NCBI GenBank assembly: GCA_965227215.1
Contig: OZ245729.1
Coordinates: 1 to 64,000 of the forward strand
Direction of reading: 5' to 3'
DNA length: 64,000 nucleotides
Source of the DNA: Gracilimonas sp965227215
Lineage (GTDB): Bacteria > Bacteroidota > Rhodothermia > Balneolales > Balneolaceae
A model generated the notes under the pieces. The model did not search any database, had not been told where the DNA came from, and was given only the letters and a program-made list of their open reading frames with translations. Below are positions 23,924 to 32,518 of this stretch, piece by piece. The stretch's first letter is position 1, and the number at the start of each line of letters is the position of its first letter. The position numbers and the translations under genes were made by a program.

Positions 23924-24566
23924 AACAGAAAATCATACCGAATGGCTCACCGGTGAAAGAGATTTCATGGATGTGGAGTACCCGGTAATGGAGCATTTTT
24001 ACACCATTCAAGGGGAAGGTGCGCATACCGGACGTGCCTCTTATTTTATCCGAACTGCGGGTTGCGATGTAAATTGCTGGTGGTGTGATGTGAAAGATAG
24101 CTGGGAAGAAGAAGGCCACCCTAAACTGACTGTACGCAAGCTGGTGAAAGCCGCAAAAGAAAGCGGCGCCCCGTTTGTAGTGATAACAGGTGGAGAACCT
24201 CTTCTGCACGATTTAATTCCGCTTACTCTTGGGTTGAAGTCTGCCGGCTTGCAGGTACATATTGAGACCAGCGGTTCATCCCCTTTATCCGGTCAACTGG
24301 ACTGGATCACCCTTTCTCCAAAGCGCTTCAAAAAACCTACCGAAGAAGTATTTGCGTATGTTGATGAACTAAAGGTGGTTGTTCTTACTAATAAAGACCT
24401 GAAATGGGCGGAGGAAAATGCAGCAAAATGTCCGGAAGGAACAAAATTGTTGCTCCAGCCCGAATGGGATACCCCGAAATCTATCGATCTGATTGTGGAC
24501 TATGTTAAAGAAAATCCGGAATGGGGTATCAGTCTTCAGACCCATAAATTTTTAAAAGTACCATAA
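23916..24566 (+). CDS. queE: 7-carboxy-7-deazaguanine synthase
   Basis: A 216-residue radical-SAM enzyme with the Cx3Cx2C cluster motif as GCDVNCWWC (C50, C54, C57) and the GGEP SAM-binding motif in VITGGEPLLHD. It converts 6-carboxytetrahydropterin to CDG, the committed step to 7-deazaguanine. It overlaps queD by eight bases; together they supply the precursor of preQ0. QueC, QueF and Tgt are not in the window. A DUF3524 glycosyltransferase at 59530, whose family modifies queuosine, may use the end product. Confidence 0.93.
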   Translation: MFKTENHTEWLTGERDFMDVEYPVMEHFYTIQGEGAHTGRASYFIRTAGCDVNCWWCDVKDSWEEEGHPKLTVRKLVKAAKESGAPFVVITGGEPLLHDLIPLTLGLKSAGLQVHIETSGSSPLSGQLDWITLSPKRFKKPTEEVFAYVDELKVVVLTNKDLKWAEENAAKCPEGTKLLLQPEWDTPKSIDLIVDYVKENPEWGISLQTHKFLKVP

Positions 24567-24573
24567 CTGTACG

Positions 24574-25287
24574 ATGTCATTCAGCAACCAATCGGTATTG
24601 ATAACAGGAGGCAGTAAAGGGATAGGCCTTTCTATAGCCAAGGTATTTGCCCGAAAAACAAATCATCCGCTTGTTTTAATCGCCCGAAATGAGAAAGAAT
24701 TATCCGAAGCAAAAGAGGAGTGTATTGAGGAAGGGGCATCTGATGTAAAAACCCTCTCTCTGGATATTACCGATGAGAATAACATAAATGAGACTGATTT
24801 CGGAAGTCTCAATCCGGGTATATTAATTAATAATGCCGGTTCCTTTTTATTTAAAAAATTGGCAGAAACAACGAAGGAAGAGTTTGTTTCTCAGTTTCAA
24901 ATAAATGCAGCCGGTGCTTTTAACGTGACAAAAGCTATCCTTCCGGAGTTAAAGAATAAGGAGCGAGGTTTAATAGTGAACATAAGCTCTGTGGGTGCTT
25001 TAAAAGGCTTGAAGGACAGTGGGGCATACTCTATGTCTAAACACGCATTATTAGGATATACACGCTCTCTCAGGAAAGAATTGATGGGTACAGATATAGC
25101 TGTTACTGCCATTAACCTTGGTCAAACGTATTCAACATCCTGGCATGAAGTTGATATCGATCCCCATAAACTTATTGACCCAGAGGATGTGGGAATGTTG
25201 ATTGTATCACTTTCGGAGTTAAGCAGTAGAAGTGTAGCAGAAGAAATTACAATAATGCCCCAAGGAGGAGAGGTGCCTCCAATGTGA
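24574..25287 (+). CDS. Short-chain dehydrogenase/reductase
   Basis: A 237-residue classical SDR. It has TGGSKGIG at 11-18 for NAD(P), NNAG at 86-89, and the catalytic Tyr-Lys pair YSMSK at 152-156, with Ser at about 138 in NISSVG. The substrate cannot be read; carbonyl or hydroxyl oxidoreduction with NADP(H) is likely. It starts seven bases after queE and may belong to that transcript, but there is no clear link to queuosine. Confidence 0.88.
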   Translation: MSFSNQSVLITGGSKGIGLSIAKVFARKTNHPLVLIARNEKELSEAKEECIEEGASDVKTLSLDITDENNINETDFGSLNPGILINNAGSFLFKKLAETTKEEFVSQFQINAAGAFNVTKAILPELKNKERGLIVNISSVGALKGLKDSGAYSMSKHALLGYTRSLRKELMGTDIAVTAINLGQTYSTSWHEVDIDPHKLIDPEDVGMLIVSLSELSSRSVAEEITIMPQGGEVPPM

Positions 25288-25632
25288 TTTCGTCTGAATT
25301 ATCTGACTGTGAACAAATCTAAACATTTGAGTATGAAAAGTATTAGAACTTCATTAATCTACATCCAACCTGTTTTTTATTTCGTAGATTGATTCGTGCC
25401 CAATCAGGCATTGCAGAAAATGAACCAATACGGTAATTTTTTCTGCGAATATTAAAATTTTTTAATTAAGTTTTGTAACAATTGAAAAAGAGATCACTCT
25501 TGTGATCAAGAAAAAACCTAAGAACACTAAATAATTTCTAATTTACTTTGATGCAGTTATTACTAAAATTTGTATCAGATAAATTGAAAACAGTTTAACA
25601 AACACAAAACAACACTACAATAGGAGATCATC
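25288..25632 (+). promoter_or_regulatory. 345-base upstream region of the pilin-like gene
   Basis: No gene is seen. The region is strongly AT-rich and contains a perfect inverted repeat GATCAC-TCTT-GTGATC at 25492-25507, a T-rich stretch followed by GTAACAA at 25475-25481 that recurs upstream of the pilus assembly genes, and a good ribosome-binding site (AGGAG at 25622-25626) for the ATG at 25633. The long leader and strong ribosome-binding site suggest a highly expressed gene. Confidence 0.5.
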
Positions 25633-26085
25633 ATGGGTCAACAACAATTACTTCTCGTAATTCTCGTAACAATCATCGTAGGTATTGCGACGGTTGTGGC
25701 TATTAACACATTCGGATCAGCTGCCGATTCAGCTAACCTTGACGCAGTTCGTCAGGATATTGCTACTTTCGCTTCTTCAGCTCAGGGCTACTTTATGAAG
25801 CCTGAGATGCTTGGCGGCGGCGGCGGTGACTGGGAAGGTATTACCTTCAATACAGTTGCTTTCCCGGCTGACGAAATCGCTAACGGCGGTTTGACAGCAG
25901 TTAATGCTAACGGTGTTTATACTTTCTCTGCACCGGGTGCTTCAGATACTACTTTCCAAATTACCGCTTATCCAGCAAGCCGTATCGACGGACCGGTTAC
26001 AGCTTCAGTTAGCTCTGCTACTGGAAATGGACCGCTTCAGGCTGATATCGGACCAGGTGGTATTACTTGGGTTGAAAATGACTAA
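25633..26085 (+). CDS. Pilin-like protein 1 (atypical, probable major subunit)
   Basis: 150 residues starting MGQQQLLLVILVTIIVG, a hydrophobic helix from residue 6 to about 25 right at the N-terminus, followed by a soluble Gly/Ser/Ala-rich beta domain. A prepilin peptidase could cut after G2, giving a two-residue leader; the classical Glu5 of mature type IV pilins is absent (Leu). The motif YFMKPEMLGGGGGDWEGIT at about 53-71 recurs in the next gene. A strong ribosome-binding site, a long leader and a terminator directly downstream suggest high separate expression. It lies 16 kb upstream of a pilus assembly operon without an obvious pilin. Pilin function is inferred from topology, not from a recognised family. 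Confidence 0.6.
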   Translation: MGQQQLLLVILVTIIVGIATVVAINTFGSAADSANLDAVRQDIATFASSAQGYFMKPEMLGGGGGDWEGITFNTVAFPADEIANGGLTAVNANGVYTFSAPGASDTTFQITAYPASRIDGPVTASVSSATGNGPLQADIGPGGITWVEND

Positions 26086-26111
26086 TAGATTAGTATCTAT
26101 ATCATAAGTTT

Positions 26112-26143
26112 AAAATGGCTCCTGAAAGGGAGCCATTTTTTTT
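26112..26143 (+). terminator. Rho-independent terminator between the two pilin-like genes
   Basis: AAATGGCTCC (26113-26122) pairs perfectly with GGAGCCATTT (26129-26138) around a six-base loop and runs into a T tract. It would uncouple the first pilin-like gene from the second, so the second should be less expressed. Confidence 0.92.
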
Positions 26144-26173
26144 ACTCCACTCTTATTTTATTCGGAGGTAAAA

Positions 26174-26545
26174 ATGGGAAAAAGAGAATTACTGCTTGTC
26201 ATATTAGTAACCGTACTTGTAGCGATTACTGTTTCTGTAGCTTACAATACGTTCTCTAAGGGAGAGCTTAACCCCAACAGGTCTGCTACGCTACAAGGTA
26301 TGTATGAGGCTATTGGAAGATCTGTTGCTTATTTTGAACGGCCGGAGATACAAGGTGGTGGCCAAAATTCTTTTGAAGAAGTGACCCTTAAAGACCTTTA
26401 CCTTGAAAGCGTAAATGGTCATGGAACCTATACTATTTCCGACAGAACTCATGCATCTTTTCGTTTAACAGGTAGGCCCGCCAATACTGATATGGTATTA
26501 GAGGTTATAGTTTATGCTGATTCCACTGTTTGGATCCAAAGATAA
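26174..26545 (+). CDS. Pilin-like protein 2 (atypical, probable minor subunit)
   Basis: 123 residues starting MGKRELLLVILVTVLVA, the same N-terminal pattern as the preceding gene: Gly at 2, then a hydrophobic helix to about 24 ending NTF. The shared motif YFERPEIQGGG is at about 55-65. After cleavage at G2, a Glu would stand at position +3. The C-terminal half is a short beta domain (ASFRLTGRPAN, VLEVIVYADS). GGAGG six bases before the ATG is an excellent ribosome-binding site, while the terminator between the genes should limit read-through. A role as minor pilin or tip/priming subunit is inference. Confidence 0.55.
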   Translation: MGKRELLLVILVTVLVAITVSVAYNTFSKGELNPNRSATLQGMYEAIGRSVAYFERPEIQGGGQNSFEEVTLKDLYLESVNGHGTYTISDRTHASFRLTGRPANTDMVLEVIVYADSTVWIQR

Positions 26546-26560
26546 TACCACATTGTGTTA

Positions 26561-29161
26561 TCATTTCTTAAACAACTTACTATTTGGATTTCCGCCAGAG
26601 CGTAAATAGGCGACCAAATCCCTCAGCTCTTCTTCATTAAGTGGATTCAATAAGTTTTCAGGCATCTGCGAGATGCGTGACGGTTCAACAGATTGCACCT
26701 GATTTTTACCAACTAATATCGCAGGTTGATCTGGATCTCTTGGATATATTTTCAACGTGTCTGTCTCTTCTACGACCAATCCTAAAATTAAATCCCCATT
26801 TCTAAGTTTTACTTCAGAACTGCTGTATTGATCTGAAATCAACGAATTTGGGTCAATAATGTCTTCCAGTAAAACACCAACAGACGAACGCAGGCCTATC
26901 GTGCTTAAATCAGGTCCGATATTTCCACCATAGCCATTAAAACGATGGCAGGAAGCACAACCGGTTGCAAAAAAGGCATTTCTTCCATTTTCGAAATTCC
27001 GTTCAGTTAGATGATCAGCTACCGTAACGATCGCTTCATTCACGGTCCAGTCTCTGCCCGGGCCCGCAGGAGGGATTACTTCAAAATCCGGCTCTGTTTT
27101 TAAGCTGACACCTGTAATATCTGCCACGGCTTCATGTTCTTCTTCAGTGGCATTACTTAGCGCATCATTTCTGATTTTTCTTAGATAACCGGTATAACTT
27201 GAACCGCCCATTTTACCGGACGCTTCGTTAATAAAGCTGAAATATTCTCTTCGTTGTTCAATAGTCCATCCATTTCTAAGATTGCGAAGCATAAATAAAT
27301 ACTCAATTTCCTGAACGGGGGGAGGATCTTCCTGCATCTTCTCAATAGTCCCATCCGGATGGTCGACTACACCAATCCAGTTAGGTTCGGAGTCTCTGGG
27401 TTTTGGGTTCTCCATCAGGGTCAATGCTTTCTCAATGACGCGTGCATCTTCCAGGTAAACCAATACACGGATCAGTTCAGTATTGATTCGGGTATCTTCA
27501 GAAGGTAGCAGCTGTTGTAGTTTATCCGTAATAAGTGTCTTCTGTGAGTTATCAGGATCGCCCAGGCGCATGAAGACAAGGGAAAGCGCTCTTAAGTACC
27601 CCAATTTTTGATCGGGGCTATAAGAGTTCAGGTTCGTTTCAATTAAGGAGTTTATGGCTTCATCCTTGTAGGAATTTACATTTGATCGAGCTAAGGCTAT
27701 CAACGCATTTACTTTAGCCCAGGGCTTATTCTCGCTTAGTGCTTTATCAGCCCAGATGCTCACAGGTTGAGATTCTACTGCAACACGTGCTGCATAGCGG
27801 ATAAATTGATCATCAGAATCAAGATGGGGCCAGGCTTCTTGAATGGCCTTTGGATCAGATACACCGTGATACTTCTCCAGGTTCCTTCGAACCTGACGTG
27901 CTTCCTTAGCTAGGGGATTATCAGGATAAGAAGCCGGTTCCGTAGATTCATCACCGGTATAAACCACACGGTATAATTTGGTGTCGTTAGATCTTCCGCC
28001 AATGATAAAATACAAGGCTCCATCTTTACCAATTACAGCATCAGTTAATGGAAGTGCATTACCGGAAAGAAATTTTTCGGCCTTGGCTTTGTACGTTGCG
28101 CCATCCGGAGTAAGGTGAAAGGCATATATAGTCCCATAAAGCCAATCGAGAGCAAACAAGGCATGCTGGTATTTAGCCGGAAATTTAGCTTCTGTTCCAA
28201 ATAAAATTCCGGTGGGAGAACCGCGACCTGTATTCAGAGTAGGAGGAAGGCTATCTTCATAATATTCTTTCCATTTCCCGCTTCCGCTTCTCCAGCCGTA
28301 ATCGCTACCGCTTGTAACGTGAATAAGCCTTGTCGGGCGATACCAGGGCATTCCCAAATCCCATTCCATATCAGAATCGAACGTAAACAATTCACCATGG
28401 GGATTTACAGCCGCATCATATGGGTTTCTATATCCAATACTGAACATCTCCCATTTAGAAGCATCAGGGTTAATTTTGGCTATGTGGCCACCAGGCGCAT
28501 AAATTCCCCGGGCATTGCCCCTGATGTCCCACATACGCGGAAGTAATAAATCCTCATCCCAATCCGGTAATCTGCTTGAGTTAAGTTCAGGTTCGGGAGT
28601 GTAATTTCCGTTTATCACATATAAGTCATTATCTGTAGCGGTACTGACAACGCTGTGATTTCCATGCTCAGCAAGTCTGGCCGGACCACCCAGAAACTCA
28701 AGAACATCAAACTGATCATCACCGCGCTCATCACTCATCTTGAAAATCCCTTTGCCTCCAACGTTGGCGTATAAGTCCCGGTCTTTCCATGCAAACCCGT
28801 TTACTCCTGAAAGCGGGATAGTAACTTCTTCAATATCAACCTCAGGAGTTCCTTCCGTTTCATTTACGGTAACCCGGTACATGCCCTTATTACTTTGATC
28901 TGAGGCTATCAAACGGCCTTTGTTATCTACAGTGAGGGCAATCCAGGTGCCATAACTTCCTCTTGGCACTTCATAAAGTAATTGTGCTTCAAACCCGGGT
29001 AATGTTTGAATGGCGGTGTTGCCCGGATCCAGCTCACTTATGGCCGGCTCAGATGTTTCTGTATCCTGGTTTGGGGATGAAGTACAGCCTGTTGTCAGTA
29101 GAATGCCGGCTGAAATTAAAGTGAGATAGATACTGCTAATTCGTCGGGTAATGATATGCAT
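26561..29161 (-). CDS. Lipoprotein with sorbosone-dehydrogenase-like propeller and C-terminal cytochrome c domain
   Basis: 866 residues. A lipoprotein signal peptide ends LLTTGC (Cys26). Residues about 45-450 form a beta-propeller like glucose/sorbosone dehydrogenases (FAWKDRDLYANVGG, SIGYRNPYDAAVNPHGELF, SDYGWRSGSGKW). Residues about 460-640 are helical and repeat-like. A cytochrome c domain follows with CASCH near 734-738 and a distal Met, probably in SQMPENL. This domain order matches the membrane-bound dehydrogenase-type proteins of Planctomycetota and Bacteroidota, probably periplasmic or outer-membrane sugar oxidoreductases; the substrate is unknown. It is the last gene of a lipoprotein operon with DUF1080 and BNR-like proteins, which supports a carbohydrate role. 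Confidence 0.78.
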   Translation of the reverse strand: MHIITRRISSIYLTLISAGILLTTGCTSSPNQDTETSEPAISELDPGNTAIQTLPGFEAQLLYEVPRGSYGTWIALTVDNKGRLIASDQSNKGMYRVTVNETEGTPEVDIEEVTIPLSGVNGFAWKDRDLYANVGGKGIFKMSDERGDDQFDVLEFLGGPARLAEHGNHSVVSTATDNDLYVINGNYTPEPELNSSRLPDWDEDLLLPRMWDIRGNARGIYAPGGHIAKINPDASKWEMFSIGYRNPYDAAVNPHGELFTFDSDMEWDLGMPWYRPTRLIHVTSGSDYGWRSGSGKWKEYYEDSLPPTLNTGRGSPTGILFGTEAKFPAKYQHALFALDWLYGTIYAFHLTPDGATYKAKAEKFLSGNALPLTDAVIGKDGALYFIIGGRSNDTKLYRVVYTGDESTEPASYPDNPLAKEARQVRRNLEKYHGVSDPKAIQEAWPHLDSDDQFIRYAARVAVESQPVSIWADKALSENKPWAKVNALIALARSNVNSYKDEAINSLIETNLNSYSPDQKLGYLRALSLVFMRLGDPDNSQKTLITDKLQQLLPSEDTRINTELIRVLVYLEDARVIEKALTLMENPKPRDSEPNWIGVVDHPDGTIEKMQEDPPPVQEIEYLFMLRNLRNGWTIEQRREYFSFINEASGKMGGSSYTGYLRKIRNDALSNATEEEHEAVADITGVSLKTEPDFEVIPPAGPGRDWTVNEAIVTVADHLTERNFENGRNAFFATGCASCHRFNGYGGNIGPDLSTIGLRSSVGVLLEDIIDPNSLISDQYSSSEVKLRNGDLILGLVVEETDTLKIYPRDPDQPAILVGKNQVQSVEPSRISQMPENLLNPLNEEELRDLVAYLRSGGNPNSKLFKK

Positions 29162-29220
29162 GCAAAGTTAGTAATGAGTAAAATTCCTGATGATGTATTT
29201 AGCCAAAGTACTAATAGTGT

Positions 29221-29937
29221 TTATAATTTCTTCAATCGGATATTTCGGAACTCTACTTTCATAGGAGGACCAAGGTGGATCTGGAATCCCAACTTTTTAC
29301 CGGTTGACTTTGACGTACCATCATCCATCAGAATAGTCATAATTTGACCGTTTATTAAATGAATGATGGAATTTCCCCGTGCAATGATATGATACTGGTT
29401 CCATGCGTTTTTGGTTGTATCAATATTTGATAACAATGATTCCGGTGTTCCGATTGTTGCTAAAATGTCTGAAGAATTACCGTTCGATAGGTTTGCTATT
29501 TCTCCGATATTGGCTAGGGTAGCTCGTCCTCTTTCTTCGTATACATTCCCCGTATATTCATTAGAGCCATCAATGTCTGCCTGGTATCCACGGAGCATAA
29601 ACTCTTTTCCTTCCACGGGTTTGCTGCGGTAATTAATGCCGCTGTTTCCTTGCTCTGAAATCCTGAAGTCGGCCTTTAATTCAAAGTCGTGTCCGGTATT
29701 TCCTTCCCAGATAAAAAAGGTATTCTCAATCAGAATAGTAGTTGGAGTGGTTTCGCCAGTCAATACTCCATTTTCAAACGTCCAATAACCTTGTTGACCA
29801 CTCCACTGGCCTAAGGTACTGTCGGTTAAAATGTTCTGAAATGTATTATTTACCTGAGAAGCGGGGGCGTCTGAGGGTTCACAGCCTGTAAGGAGCATCA
29901 GGGTAACTATCGGGGCTAAAAGAGCTTTCAGATTCAT
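29221..29937 (-). CDS. DUF1080 (3-keto-disaccharide hydrolase-like) lipoprotein
   Basis: 238 residues with a lipoprotein signal peptide ending LLTGC (Cys19). The remainder is a concanavalin-like jelly roll with DUF1080 features: WTFENGVLTGE, FELKADFRISEQGNSGINYRS, an ARGNSIIHLINGQ strand and a closing GKKLGFQIHLGPPMKVEFRNIRLKKL end. The family includes 3-keto-glucoside hydrolases or lyases and carbohydrate-binding proteins. It sits 59 bases before the dehydrogenase-like gene and 17 bases after the BNR-like gene, consistent with a shared pathway in which a sugar is oxidised and the keto-glycoside cleaved; that pairing is inference. Confidence 0.8.
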   Translation of the reverse strand: MNLKALLAPIVTLMLLTGCEPSDAPASQVNNTFQNILTDSTLGQWSGQQGYWTFENGVLTGETTPTTILIENTFFIWEGNTGHDFELKADFRISEQGNSGINYRSKPVEGKEFMLRGYQADIDGSNEYTGNVYEERGRATLANIGEIANLSNGNSSDILATIGTPESLLSNIDTTKNAWNQYHIIARGNSIIHLINGQIMTILMDDGTSKSTGKKLGFQIHLGPPMKVEFRNIRLKKL

Positions 29938-29954
29938 GGAGTTGGTTTCATTAA

Positions 29955-31145
29955 CTATTTCAATTCAAACATTCGGATTCGTTTACTTTCTTCAGAAACA
30001 TCGGTAAAGGCTATGAGAATACGATCTTCAGATTTTGTGATCTGTGGAAACCCGGTACTTCTTTTTGCGGAGATATCAGGAATGGAATATTTATTTAATA
30101 AAGCACCATCCAGAGAATAGGAGGCCAGGTTTAGCTGTCCCGAATTATCAACTGATGAAAGCCAACTCACCCAGATTTTGTCATCATTTACTAATAGATC
30201 CGTTCTTCCCACAGCACCTTCTTCATCTATTAAAATCACAGTTTCGAAAGTCTTTCCATCGTCATTTGAGATACCTAACTGAACTTTAGCTTTTCCATTT
30301 GCTCCCGTAAACCAGCTAGTGACAATGAGTCCATTTATAACTCCAACAGCCGGACCATTGACGGGACATGCGGCTATTTCCCAATTATCATTATGTACAG
30401 GCTTAGGTTCGCTCCAGCTTCCATCTCTGAAAATGGAGGAGTAAATATCCCGAACTTCATCTTCTGTTCGGTTTCGATAAGTGACAATAAAGCCGCTATC
30501 CGTTTTAGCTAAAGAGGTATTGCAACAGTCACAAACAGAATCATCAATGAGAAATTTCTCAATAATTTGACCATTTCTGTCAATTATAGCAGCTCTGAGG
30601 GTCATGGCCTTGCTAAGGTCAGCATATTCATGATGATCTCGTCCGGCTGTATTTCGCCCGTCTAACCATACTGCTATGAAGGTGGAATCGGAAGCCGGAA
30701 GCATACTCAGGAATCCATGCTCAGTTGCGGTTTCATCCTGATGAGGGATGATTCTGTCGGACCATTCATTCGTGTATGCAGAGAGGTTAACATCGTAAGC
30801 ATATGTTCCACCCGGCTTCTTATTAAGCCAGTGAGCAGCCATAGGCTCTCCATTATATCCTATGATGGAAGGGTAATCTGCCCAGTTTAAAAACCAGGTG
30901 GAGTCAGCTGATATAACAGAGGGTTCAGACCAGGTGTTATTCTTGAATGTAGCAAAGTTTAACTCAGCGATATTGCCACGTTCTTCAACCCAGCTCATAA
31001 ACACAGTGCCGGTATTATCGCTGTATAAGGAGGGAAGAGAACTGTTTTTCCCGGCTACAGAAGGTATTTCCTGTAGTTGAATGTTAGATGTTTCGGAGCA
31101 TCCGTTTACTAGCAAAAGAACGCTAAGAAGGATCAGTAATCTCAT
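29955..31145 (-). CDS. BNR/sialidase-like propeller lipoprotein
   Basis: 396 residues from the ATG at 31145; the frame is open further upstream to 31268 but the lipoprotein signal MRLLILLSVLLLVNGC begins here. The body is a beta-propeller with repeated NTWSEP/GSWSEP and SNDDGKTF Asp-box-like units. A cysteine motif VCDCCNT and AACPVNGPA are conserved in this group of sialidase-fold proteins. The catalytic residues of true sialidases are not recognisable, so glycan binding or another hydrolase role is as likely. First lipoprotein of the three-gene group; the upstream membrane protein gene overlaps it by 23 bases. Confidence 0.68.
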   Translation of the reverse strand: MRLLILLSVLLLVNGCSETSNIQLQEIPSVAGKNSSLPSLYSDNTGTVFMSWVEERGNIAELNFATFKNNTWSEPSVISADSTWFLNWADYPSIIGYNGEPMAAHWLNKKPGGTYAYDVNLSAYTNEWSDRIIPHQDETATEHGFLSMLPASDSTFIAVWLDGRNTAGRDHHEYADLSKAMTLRAAIIDRNGQIIEKFLIDDSVCDCCNTSLAKTDSGFIVTYRNRTEDEVRDIYSSIFRDGSWSEPKPVHNDNWEIAACPVNGPAVGVINGLIVTSWFTGANGKAKVQLGISNDDGKTFETVILIDEEGAVGRTDLLVNDDKIWVSWLSSVDNSGQLNLASYSLDGALLNKYSIPDISAKRSTGFPQITKSEDRILIAFTDVSEESKRIRMFELK

Positions 31146-31521
31146 GTTGTTTGGTATATAATTGATAGGCAAGAAAGATGACTGATAGATGTAATAGTAT
31201 AACGATTCCAAAATACCATAATGGTTCGGATTGATAAGAATTATAGAACTCCATGGCTCTCCACCCAATCAGGACTCCTCCAAAGATTACAGCATTAAGG
31301 AGTGTATTTTTATTGATTACCGTGAGAATAAGCATAGAAACAAGCCAGGTACTTGTAAGTACAGAGAGCAATATCACTATAACCCATACGGTGGATGGTA
31401 AGTGTGAAATACCATAAAATTGAAAATCAATGCGGTGATAGAAAGTGATAATAAGCCGGGCGAATCCCTCAAAAAAGAGGAAGCCTGCAAAGCCTGAAGT
31501 TATGGCCAAAAAAGATTTCAT
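31123..31521 (-). CDS. Small four-helix membrane protein of unknown function
   Basis: About 132 residues from the ATG at 31521 (an in-frame start at 31569 is also possible). Four hydrophobic segments are visible: about 5-22, 40-65, 70-90 and 102-122, with a polar C-terminus. No family motif is recognised. The end overlaps the start of the BNR-like lipoprotein gene by 23 bases, so it probably heads that operon. A role at the inner membrane is all that can be said. Confidence 0.55.
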   Translation of the reverse strand: MKSFLAITSGFAGFLFFEGFARLIITFYHRIDFQFYGISHLPSTVWVIVILLSVLTSTWLVSMLILTVINKNTLLNAVIFGGVLIGWRAMEFYNSYQSEPLWYFGIVILLHLSVIFLAYQLYTKQHEITDPS

Positions 31522-31617
31522 GAACGGTTTTTTGTTGTGAATTGTATGGACTTCCAAGTCATTAACCAAACTTTTTCAGTGACTAATGATCAACGAATAA
31601 CGAATAAAAACGAAATC

Positions 31618-32445
31618 ATGCCAGAAGGACCGGAAATTTGGAGAGCAGCAGATAAAATCAGCGATGCAATTGCAGGGAAAGAGATCGAAGAGGTGTTCTT
31701 TGCTTTTGATGAACTTAAACCATTTGAGCAGCAACTACAGGGTTTAAAAATAGATTCCATCACTCCGAGAGGAAAAGCCATTGTTACTGCGTTCGAGAAC
31801 CACCTGAATCTCTATTCCCATAATCAGCTTTACGGAAAGTGGATGATTAGTAAAAATGGGAATGAGCCCGATACCAACCGATCGCTAAGGGTAGCAATTC
31901 ATACTTCTGAGGCATCTGCTTTTTTATACTCCGCGTCCGAAATTGAAATACTCAATGATGATGAAGTGGAGAATCATCCGTATATAAAGAAACTCGGCCC
32001 GGATGTTGTTCATCCTGAAACCACGTATGAGCAAGTGCTACAGCGATATCGAAGCAGTACATTTAAAAACAGAAAGCTTTCTACACTGCTTTTAGATCAG
32101 GGGTTTTTAAGTGGACTTGGGAACTACCTTCGCAGTGAGATCCTGTTTTGTTCAGGTGTTGATCCGGAATTTAGACCAAAAGACTGTAATGAAGAACAGA
32201 TAAGAGCACTGGCAGAGAATTCACTGGAGCTTTCCCGAAGATCTTATAGAACGGGTGGACTCACCACTCCCGATGACTTGGTTAAAGCACTTAAAGAGGA
32301 GGGAGCTTCCCGCAAACAATACCGGCATTATGCATATGGAAGAGCCGGTAAACCTTGCTATAAGTGTGGCAAAGAAATAAAGGTTATGGAGACGGGCGGT
32401 CGCAAGATTTATTATTGTGAAACAGAACAAAAAAGCATGAATTAA
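31618..32445 (+). CDS. nei: Endonuclease VIII-like DNA glycosylase (Fpg/Nei family)
   Basis: 275 residues from the ATG at 31618, chosen because the catalytic N-terminus MPEGPEIW (Pro1 nucleophile, Glu2 after Met removal) must be at the start; the open frame extends upstream to 31537. Helix-two-turn-helix region LDQGFLSGLGNYLRSEIL is typical. The C-terminal zinc finger reads CYKC then YYCETEQ, so three of the four usual cysteines are seen and the fourth position is Glu. It excises oxidised bases and cuts the abasic site. Nei is preferred over MutM because it has PEGPEIW and lacks the MutM lesion-recognition loop, but the distinction is tentative. Confidence 0.85.
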   Translation: MPEGPEIWRAADKISDAIAGKEIEEVFFAFDELKPFEQQLQGLKIDSITPRGKAIVTAFENHLNLYSHNQLYGKWMISKNGNEPDTNRSLRVAIHTSEASAFLYSASEIEILNDDEVENHPYIKKLGPDVVHPETTYEQVLQRYRSSTFKNRKLSTLLLDQGFLSGLGNYLRSEILFCSGVDPEFRPKDCNEEQIRALAENSLELSRRSYRTGGLTTPDDLVKALKEEGASRKQYRHYAYGRAGKPCYKCGKEIKVMETGGRKIYYCETEQKSMN

Positions 32446-32518
32446 ATAGTTCATCCGGGTGCAATATTGGTCCTAAACTTTGTATGTTTGAGCTCCTCAA
32501 AAAACAAAGAAAGAGAAA

